From: Bacteroides sp.
GTDB taxonomy: Bacteria; Bacteroidota; Bacteroidia; Bacteroidales; Bacteroidaceae
NCBI GenBank assembly: GCA_030529405.1
Contig: JAUMWZ010000006.1
Coordinates: forward strand, 1 to 13,419
Reading direction: 5' to 3'
Length of the DNA: 13,419 nt
Of this stretch, positions 8,300 to 13,419 are shown in pieces (the stretch's first letter is position 1; each line of letters begins with the position of its first letter). The translations under genes were made by a program, and so were the position numbers. The notes beneath the pieces are model-generated. The model saw only the letters and a program-made list of their open reading frames with translations. It was not told the origin of the DNA and searched no databases.

Positions 8300-9835
8300 T
8301 TACTTAGCAAAACTTACAGACCTGGTTTCTCTTATCACTGTAATCTTCACTTGTCCAGGATAAGTCATTTCGTCTTGTATCTTTCTTGCTATTTCACCCG
8401 ATAAGTTTTCAGTAGCAACATCATCAATCTTGTCTGCACCAACAATAACTCTCAACTCTCTACCTGCTTGAATTGCATAAGTTTTTGTTACTCCAGGGTA
8501 AGACATTGCTATTTGCTCAAGGTCGTTAAGTCGTTTGATGTATGCCTCAACAATCTCTCTTCTGGCTCCAGGACGTGCTCCTGAGATAGCATCACACACT
8601 TGAACGATAGGCGCAAGTAATGTTGTCATCTCTACTTCATCATGGTGAGCACCGATAGCATTACATATATCTGGTTTCTCTTTATATTTCTCTGCCAACT
8701 TCATACCTAACAATGCGTGTGGCAATTCTGGTTCTTCGTCTGGCACTTTACCTATATCGTGAAGTAAACCTGCTCGTTTTGCCTTCTTAGGATTAAGACC
8801 CAACTCCGATGCCATAACTGCACAAAGGTTAGCTGTTTCTCTTGCGTGTTGCAATAGGTTCTGACCGTAAGAAGAACGATACTTCATCTTACCCACCATA
8901 CGTATAAGTTCAGGGTGAAGACCATGTATACCTAAGTCGATAACAGTACGTTTACCTATCTCAATTATTTCTTCCTCTATTTGCTTTTGAACCTTAGCCA
9001 CCACTTCTTCTATTCTCGCTGGGTGTATTCTGCCGTCAGTAACTAGTTGATGAAGAGCAAGTCTTGCCACCTCTCTTCTTACTGGGTCAAAGGCTGACAG
9101 TACTATTGCTTCCGGCGTATCATCTACAATTATCTCAACACCTGTAGCTGCTTCAAGTGCACGTATATTTCTACCTTCACGACCGATGATGCGACCTTTC
9201 ACTTCGTCTGAGTCAATGTGGAAAACAGTTACAGCATTTTCTATTGCAGTTTCTGTTGCCACACGTTGGATAGTCTGTATAACTATTCTCTTAGCCTCTT
9301 TATTTGCTGTGAGTTTTGCTTCATCTATGATGTCGTTAATATATGACTGCGCGTAAGACTGTGCTTCCGCCTTCATTGATTCAACAAGTTTTTCCTTCGC
9401 TTCTTCAGCCGACATTCCAGAAAGTTCTTCTAGCCTAACAACCTCTTGCTTCTTTATAGTTTCTAATTCTTCTTTCTTCTTATCTACAATAGATAATTGT
9501 TCTTCAAGATTTGCCTTTATAGCTTCAGCCTCGTTCTTCTTTCTTTGAAGTTCTTCATGCTTTTGCGTCAAAGACATTTCTTTTTGCTTTATTCTATTTT
9601 CTGCTTGTTGTATCTTCTGATTACGCATGGCAACCTCTCTTTCAAGGTCTGCCTTTTTGTTCAAGAACTTTTCTTTAACCTCAAGCAGTTTATCCTTTTT
9701 CATCACTTCTGCCTCTTCCGCTGCCTTTTTCATCAAGTTTTGATACTTCGATTTAAGCACATATCTATAAAATATGTATGATAACACCCCACCGAGTATT
9801 AAACAAACTATTCCTGTCAATATTATTTCTGTCAT
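8300..9835 (-). CDS. rny: Ribonuclease Y
   Basis: Membrane-anchored endoribonuclease that starts mRNA decay. From the ATG at 9835 it has 511 residues; the frame reaches a TTG at 9841, but MTEIILTG is the better start. An N-terminal transmembrane helix (about 4-25) is followed by a long charged coiled coil (about 30-200). Then come a KH RNA-binding domain with GRIIGREGRNIRALE (about 214-228) and VEIIVDDTPEAIVLSAFDP, and an HD phosphohydrolase domain. HD-domain metal residues include His330 in QHARETANL, His359-Asp360 in LLHDIGK, and Asp415 in VQVCDAISGARPGARRE. The domain order and length are standard. It is the last gene of the coiled-coil/zapA/rny operon, separated from zapA by a 122-bp gap holding a terminator-like hairpin, and is closed by its own terminator. 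Confidence 0.97.
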   Translation of the reverse strand: MTEIILTGIVCLILGGVLSYIFYRYVLKSKYQNLMKKAAEEAEVMKKDKLLEVKEKFLNKKADLEREVAMRNQKIQQAENRIKQKEMSLTQKHEELQRKKNEAEAIKANLEEQLSIVDKKKEELETIKKQEVVRLEELSGMSAEEAKEKLVESMKAEAQSYAQSYINDIIDEAKLTANKEAKRIVIQTIQRVATETAIENAVTVFHIDSDEVKGRIIGREGRNIRALEAATGVEIIVDDTPEAIVLSAFDPVRREVARLALHQLVTDGRIHPARIEEVVAKVQKQIEEEIIEIGKRTVIDLGIHGLHPELIRMVGKMKYRSSYGQNLLQHARETANLCAVMASELGLNPKKAKRAGLLHDIGKVPDEEPELPHALLGMKLAEKYKEKPDICNAIGAHHDEVEMTTLLAPIVQVCDAISGARPGARREIVEAYIKRLNDLEQIAMSYPGVTKTYAIQAGRELRVIVGADKIDDVATENLSGEIARKIQDEMTYPGQVKITVIRETRSVSFAK

Positions 9836-9862
9836 TTCCAATATAATTATTTATAGTATAAT

Positions 9863-9909
9863 AAAAAAGCACTGCAAAACCACATACTCATAAAAGTAGT
9901 TTCCAGTGC
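9863..9909 (-). terminator. Terminator or attenuator between zapA and rny
   Basis: Reading the minus strand, GCACTG (9909-9904) pairs with CAGTGC (9874-9869). The stem extends by GAAAC / GTTTT with one bulged G, a further 3-bp UAC/GUA pairing is possible in the loop, and TTTTTT (9868-9863) follows. This is a good intrinsic terminator shape, yet it lies inside an apparent operon just before rny, so it may set the zapA:rny ratio. No Bacteroidetes-type promoter for rny was found beyond it. Confidence 0.8.
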
Positions 9910-9957
9910 GTATCTCTAACTCTTAATTGATTTAATATAAATAGCCGAAAAGACAAT

Positions 9958-10287
9958 CTATTTTCCTTTTTCTTTAGCAAACTCACTATCAAGAAGTGCC
10001 GAAAGCTCGCATATTTTGTCAGAATATGGCTTGGTGTCATTTAACTTCTCCAACTCCAGCTTTCTTTTAGATAAATGTATAGCAACCTTAATCAACAGAC
10101 TAACATCATTAGCCTCGCCGGTAAGTCCACTATTCCCCTCCGAAATGCTATATCTCGTAAGCAAATCGGCTATTTGTTTGCTTGCGTTGCGATATAATTC
10201 CTCCTCCTGCTCATTACCTTTTTCAATCCAAACAGGCACTTTATATCCAACTATATCTAAAGTTATCCTAAATCTTTCTTTCTTCAT
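9958..10287 (-). CDS. zapA: Cell division protein ZapA
   Basis: A 109-residue FtsZ-associated protein that helps bundle FtsZ filaments at the division site. The N-terminal beta-rich head (RFRITLDIVGYKVPVWIEKGNE, about 5-26) matches the ZapA head domain in its Bacteroidetes form. It is followed by EEELYRNASKQIADLLTRY and a C-terminal amphipathic helix (DVSLLIKVAIHLSKRKLELE) that forms the ZapA coiled coil. It starts 14 bp after the upstream coiled-coil gene and precedes rny. Confidence 0.9.
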   Translation of the reverse strand: MKKERFRITLDIVGYKVPVWIEKGNEQEEELYRNASKQIADLLTRYSISEGNSGLTGEANDVSLLIKVAIHLSKRKLELEKLNDTKPYSDKICELSALLDSEFAKEKGK

Positions 10288-10301
10288 ACGTCGCCATTAT
10301 T

Positions 10302-10595
10302 TTACTTATCAAATAACGCGATGCAGCTATCTATTTCACGCACTAAAGCATCGATTTTTTGTTTGGTAAGCCCTACGTCACTTCCTGTTCTTGACATTGT
10401 CTTAGCCATTTTCAAAGACTCGTATTGTTGTTCAAGCTCTTTGTTTTTCGCCATCAAACTTTTAATCTCGGCATCTCTGTCGTAAATAACTTTCTCAAGC
10501 TCTTTACACCTCTCTTTAACCCTATCATAATTAAACAATAGGTGCCTTAACTTGGTCTCGAAAGAGCTTAAAGCTTGTTGTTCGTTATAGTTCAT
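10302..10595 (-). CDS. Small coiled-coil protein, first gene of the zapA operon
   Basis: A 97-residue protein that is almost entirely predicted coiled coil. Heptad-like Leu/charged residues run from about 10 to 65 (RVKERCKELEKVIYDRDAEIKSL is split by no proline or glycine). A short C-terminal segment, GLTKQKIDALVREIDSCIALFDK, resembles the C-termini of small division-associated proteins in Bacteroidetes. There is no signal peptide or membrane helix. Its place directly before zapA, with a 14-bp gap and a consensus promoter upstream, suggests a ZapA/FtsZ-ring partner, perhaps ZapB-like in role. That is inference from context and shape, not recognised homology. Confidence 0.82.
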   Translation of the reverse strand: MNYNEQQALSSFETKLRHLLFNYDRVKERCKELEKVIYDRDAEIKSLMAKNKELEQQYESLKMAKTMSRTGSDVGLTKQKIDALVREIDSCIALFDK

Positions 10596-10612
10596 AGCAA
10601 CAAAAAATCACA

Positions 10613-10643
10613 CAAAAATAGTATTATATATCGTATTACAAAA
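10613..10643 (-). promoter_or_regulatory. Bacteroidetes-type promoter of the coiled-coil/zapA/rny operon
   Basis: On the minus strand the -33 box TTTTG (10643-10639) is followed after 18 bp by the -7 box TATTTTTG (10620-10613), an exact fit to TAnnTTTG. Transcription would start near 10606, giving a leader of about ten bases before the ATG at 10595. It is the only full consensus promoter I see in the window. Array E begins about 74 bp upstream of it. Confidence 0.78.
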
Positions 10644-10716
10644 GTTTTAATGCATAAAATAAGACTTTAATGTCATATTATTGCATAATCATACACTATT
10701 GTAGTGCGCCACAAAC

Positions 10717-10794
10717 TATATACAGTTGTTTTTTAGACTGTATACAGTTTACTTGTAATATGTATATAATCTGAAAAGCAGTTATATATTATTT
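10717..10794 (+). repeat. 22-bp-period AT-rich repeat array E (4 units)
   Basis: Cores start at 10717 (tatatacagttg, 10/12), 10739 (tgtatacagttt, 10/12), 10761 (tgtatataatct, 9/12) and 10783 (tatatattattt, 10/12), at exact 22-bp steps with unrelated spacers. It lies in the 406-bp space between the zapA-operon promoter and the phosphofructokinase terminator, so it may not be transcribed. The stretch 10795-10903 is AT-rich with nothing else recognised. Confidence 0.8.
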
Positions 10795-10903
10795 GCAGTA
10801 AAGATATTGTTTTTGATTGAATAAAAAGACTTTGCAAGAAAAATATTACAGAATAAAAAGAAAATAGCAGGTAGATTGTCATCAAGCAAAAGAACAAACG
10901 AAT

Positions 10904-10967
10904 GAATACAAAAAGAGCCACATAACTTGCCGATTGATAAGTTTAATCAGCACAGTTAGTGGCTCTT
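10904..10967 (-). terminator. Intrinsic terminator of the phosphofructokinase gene
   Basis: The outer arms aagagccac (10913-10921) and gtggctctt (10959-10967) pair perfectly. Inner pairs taact/agtta, tgc/gca and gatt/aatc extend the hairpin with small bulges. On the minus strand it is followed by a T-rich TTTTTGTATT run. It lies about 35 bp after the stop codon. Confidence 0.88.
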
Positions 10968-11001
10968 AAAGATGTTAGTCTATACTAATTAGAAGAAAAG
11001 A

Positions 11002-12648
11002 TTACTTGCTTTGTTCTAATTGTAAAGTCTTTGTTGGTTGGTCACAAGCTTCTGTTGGGCCGAAGTATTGTATTGGACCAGGATAAACGTAAGCTGTTTC
11101 AACCGCCCACTTTTCTCTGTTAGCAGCAAAAGTTTTGAATGGCGCTCCGTCAAGCTTAACTAATGCTTTTTGAATTACCGGTTTCATCTCTCCGTGTCTG
11201 CGTTCCATGTTCATCATCATAGTTATAGGTACACCGCCTGCAATCCATTCAGATGCTGGAGCAGTAGTATTACGTACAGATGACATATAACCTGTTTTGC
11301 CGTTAGCAATAAGCATTGAAGCTGTATATCCTAATGAGTAGCAGTAGTCAGCATCGAAGTTTGAAGGGGCAGCACAACGTCCTTCATATCCGAAGAAGTG
11401 GTGTTGTGCAGCAAATTTGCCAACAAACTTGCCCTCTTTCTTCCACTCTGAAAGTTTAGTTGCCACCATTTCAGAAAGCAATTTTTCTGTTTCAATAAGA
11501 GAAACCTGAACGTTTCCGTGTGGATCTCTATCTAGTGTAAGCTGACGTGCAACTCCTTCTGGAAGGCTAGCATATATTGCTGAGTTTTCAGCAGATAGTT
11601 TGCTGATGATGTAATCTCTTTGATGAGAACGTTTGATATGAGAGAATTCCTCCGAATTTGCTGCTAGGAAGTCGTTAAGTTCAGCTATCAGACGTTTCAT
11701 TGCAGGTATAAACTCAACCAATCCTTCTGGAATCAACACAGTACCGAAGTTGTTTCCTTGTGCAGCACGATTAGCCACTATTTCGCAGATGTATGTAACT
11801 ACATCGTCAAGCGACATATCCTTTGCCTCAACTTCTTCTGAAACAATACATACGTTTGGTTGCACTTGAAGCGCACACTCTAAAGCAATGTGAGATGCAG
11901 AACGTCCCATCAACTTGATAAAGTGCCAGTATTTGCGTGCAGAGTTACAATCTCTTTGAATGTTACCGATAACTTCTGAGTAAGTCTTACAAGCTGTATC
12001 AAAACCGAATGATGTTTCAATCATATCGTTTTTCAAGTCGCCGTCGATGGTTTTAGGACAGCCTATAACTTGAACTCCATATTTCTTAGCAGCATAATAC
12101 TCTGCAAGTACGCATGCATTGGTATTAGAGTCGTCTCCACCTATAATAACAAGTGCTTTGATATCAAGTTTTTTTATAATCTCATATCCCTTTTCAAATT
12201 GCTCAGGGCTTTCTAGCTTAGTACGTCCAGAACCGATAATATCGAAACCACCAGTATTTCTGTATTCATCTATTATTTCAGCAGTAAGTTCCATATAATT
12301 ATGGTCTACCAATCCACTTGGACCTAATATGAAACCATAAAGTTTGCTGTCTTTGTTTAGTTTCTTTATACCGTCAAAAAGACCAGATATAACGTTGTGT
12401 CCACCTGGTGCTTGTCCACCAGACAAGATAACGCCAACGTTTACCGCAGGAATTGTTGTTTCTTCTCCTTTTTCAAAAGAAATCATTGGCATTCCATAAG
12501 TGTTTGGGAATAAACCTTTGATTGCTTCTTGATCGGCAACAGATTGTGTTGCTGCTCCCTCTACTGCTTTTACTATTCCAGTAGTTAATACTTTAGGCAA
12601 TTTTGGCTGATATGCAGCTCTTGCCAATTGTAATGCACTTTTTGTCAT
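11002..12648 (-). CDS. pfp: Pyrophosphate-dependent 6-phosphofructokinase (PPi-PFK), long form
   Basis: Reversibly phosphorylates fructose 6-phosphate to fructose 1,6-bisphosphate using pyrophosphate instead of ATP, in the cytosol. The 548 residues match the long PFP form known from Bacteroidetes, plants and spirochaetes. The phosphoryl-donor site is GVILSGGQAPGGHN (72-84). GGDDS at 170-174 has the second Asp that replaces the Gly of ATP enzymes, and CPKTIDGD (197-204) has Lys199 instead of the ATP-type Gly. Together these are the established markers of PPi use. MGRSASHIALE (247-257) binds fructose 6-phosphate. It starts at the ATG at 12648 after AAGGTAAAAAAG. pyrF lies upstream on the same strand, with array F between, and a strong terminator follows. 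Confidence 0.96.
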   Translation of the reverse strand: MTKSALQLARAAYQPKLPKVLTTGIVKAVEGAATQSVADQEAIKGLFPNTYGMPMISFEKGEETTIPAVNVGVILSGGQAPGGHNVISGLFDGIKKLNKDSKLYGFILGPSGLVDHNYMELTAEIIDEYRNTGGFDIIGSGRTKLESPEQFEKGYEIIKKLDIKALVIIGGDDSNTNACVLAEYYAAKKYGVQVIGCPKTIDGDLKNDMIETSFGFDTACKTYSEVIGNIQRDCNSARKYWHFIKLMGRSASHIALECALQVQPNVCIVSEEVEAKDMSLDDVVTYICEIVANRAAQGNNFGTVLIPEGLVEFIPAMKRLIAELNDFLAANSEEFSHIKRSHQRDYIISKLSAENSAIYASLPEGVARQLTLDRDPHGNVQVSLIETEKLLSEMVATKLSEWKKEGKFVGKFAAQHHFFGYEGRCAAPSNFDADYCYSLGYTASMLIANGKTGYMSSVRNTTAPASEWIAGGVPITMMMNMERRHGEMKPVIQKALVKLDGAPFKTFAANREKWAVETAYVYPGPIQYFGPTEACDQPTKTLQLEQSK

Positions 12649-12712
12649 CTTTTTTACCTTTGAAATTGATATTAATAATGCGTTTTATATTTGTTTCTCT
12701 TTCTTTATTGAC

Positions 12713-12812
12713 TATATATAGTTTGCTCGACAGTTATATATAGTTTACTTTTTAATTATATATAGTTTAGAAGTAAAATGTATATAGCTTGAAAAGTATT
12801 ACAATATAGCTT
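12713..12812 (+). repeat. 22-bp-period AT-rich repeat array F (4 units plus one in the pyrF 3' end)
   Basis: This is the clearest array. Identical cores TATATATAGTTT start at 12713, 12735 and 12757, then tgtatatagctt at 12779 (10/12), each exactly 22 bp apart. The 10-bp spacers (gctcgacagt, actttttaat, agaagtaaaa) share nothing, so the conserved core cannot be explained by recent duplication of a 22-mer. A fifth in-phase copy, acaatatagctt at 12801 (8/12), falls on the last codons of pyrF. The array fills the pyrF-to-phosphofructokinase gap and no separate terminator for pyrF is seen. Confidence 0.88.
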
Positions 12813-13419
12813 TAAGTTCTCTTTCCATTTCTTGTTGCACCTTCTTTGCTTCTTCTCTAGCTCTTACATCAAAATCTTCGCCGCTCGATGCATATATAAT
12901 TGCTCTTGATGAGTTTACGATAAGTCCGCACTCATTATTCATTCCGTACTTACATACTTCTTCTAACGAACCACCTTGTGCACCAACTCCAGGTACAAGC
13001 AAGAAGTGATTCGGAACAATCTTTCTTATCTGCTCAAAAGCTTTACCTTGTGTAGCACCGACAACATACATCATCTGATTGCTGTCTGCCCATTCTTGCG
13101 ACTTACGAAGTACTTTTTCAAACAGTTGTTCTCCGTTTTCGTCCTTCATAAGTTGGAAGTCATGCGAACCTTTGTTAGAAGTAAGTGCCAACAGAATAAC
13201 CCAACGATTGTCATAACCTAAGAATGGTTTTACGCTATCTTCTCCCATATAAGGAGCAACAGTAACAGAGTCTATATCCAAAGCTTCAAAGAATGTGCGC
13301 GCATAAAGCTCTGATGTATTTCCTATATCTCCACGCTTAGCATCGGCAATAATAAATTGGTCTGGATAATTTTCTCTTATATACTTCACAGTCTTTTCAA
13401 AGGCAATCCAGCCATCAAC
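12799..13419 (-). CDS. pyrF: Orotidine 5'-phosphate decarboxylase (type 2), 5' end outside window
   Basis: Last step of de novo UMP synthesis, decarboxylating OMP in the cytosol. The frame is open to the right edge (first visible residues VDGWIAFEKTVKYIRENYP), so the start is outside; the GTG at 13389 is an internal Val codon. About 206 of the roughly 275 residues usual for type-2 enzymes are present. The catalytic Asp-Lys-Asp signature is in IIADAKRGDIGNTS. VTVAPYMGEDSVKPFL, VGATQGKAFEQIRKIVP, the phosphate loop LLVPGVGAQGG, and VNSSRAIIYAS are typical of the type-2 family. The C-terminus ends in ELKAIL with a TAA stop, and this end overlaps a weak fifth unit of array F. Confidence 0.95.
   Translation of the reverse strand, partial: VDGWIAFEKTVKYIRENYPDQFIIADAKRGDIGNTSELYARTFFEALDIDSVTVAPYMGEDSVKPFLGYDNRWVILLALTSNKGSHDFQLMKDENGEQLFEKVLRKSQEWADSNQMMYVVGATQGKAFEQIRKIVPNHFLLVPGVGAQGGSLEEVCKYGMNNECGLIVNSSRAIIYASSGEDFDVRAREEAKKVQQEMERELKAIL

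Noticed and set aside
9836..9957. 6S RNA gene
   Set aside because: The position after zapA is suggestive, but only a compact terminator-like hairpin is seen and there is no room for the long interrupted 6S stem.
10717..10794. Replication origin or plasmid iterons
   Set aside because: 22-bp spacing and AT-richness resemble iterons, but the same arrays occur at six places in 12 kb, with no dnaA/rep gene or DnaA-box cluster.
10733..10921. 62-residue hydrophobic open frame on the minus strand
   Set aside because: It overlaps array E and the phosphofructokinase terminator, has Phe/Leu/Ile-rich composition typical of translated AT-rich DNA, and has no recognisable promoter or relative.
12713..12812. 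CRISPR array (regular repeats with unique spacers)
   Set aside because: The repeat is 12 bp and the spacer 10 bp, far below CRISPR sizes. Repeats are imperfect in the other arrays, and no cas gene is present.

Overview
The window looks like ordinary housekeeping chromosome from a low-GC member of the Bacteroidota, most likely order Bacteroidales. Four things point there: AT-rich DNA without Shine-Dalgarno sites, one promoter matching the Bacteroidetes consensus (TTTG / TAnnTTTG), a long PPi-type phosphofructokinase, and a type-2 PyrF. No insertion sequence, phage gene, tRNA, rRNA or CRISPR array was seen. Genus cannot be decided from the sequence alone.

Layout. At the left edge is the 3' part of a metallo-beta-lactamase-fold hydrolase (+). 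It converges on mgtE (Mg2+ channel) and rsmA/ksgA (16S rRNA dimethyltransferase), both on the minus strand. Divergent from rsmA is a plus-strand pair: a YbhN/UPF0104-type membrane protein and an M20-family dipeptidase (pepD), closed by a strong terminator. From about 6000 to the right edge everything is on the minus strand: a class-C-beta-lactamase-like serine hydrolase, cutC, the operon [coiled-coil protein - zapA - rny], PPi-dependent phosphofructokinase, and pyrF cut by the right edge. Intrinsic terminators are visible after pepD, rny, zapA and the phosphofructokinase, and a consensus promoter precedes the coiled-coil/zapA/rny operon.

The unusual feature lies between the genes. Each of the six intergenic spaces longer than about 130 bp holds one short array of an AT-rich 12-bp core close to TATATATAGTTT, repeated at exactly 22-bp intervals (12-bp core plus 10-bp unrelated spacer), usually four units. 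All six arrays read in the same direction on the + strand. The shorter gaps have none. The core is kept while the spacers differ, and the period is about two turns of the DNA helix. This looks like a genome-wide, helically phased family of protein-binding or chromosome-organising sites, not simple tandem duplication. It is the main candidate here for an undescribed system.

Functionally the genes are a mix of Mg2+ uptake, ribosome maturation, peptide use, cell division (ZapA and a coiled-coil partner), RNA turnover (RNase Y), glycolysis and pyrimidine synthesis. They do not form one pathway.
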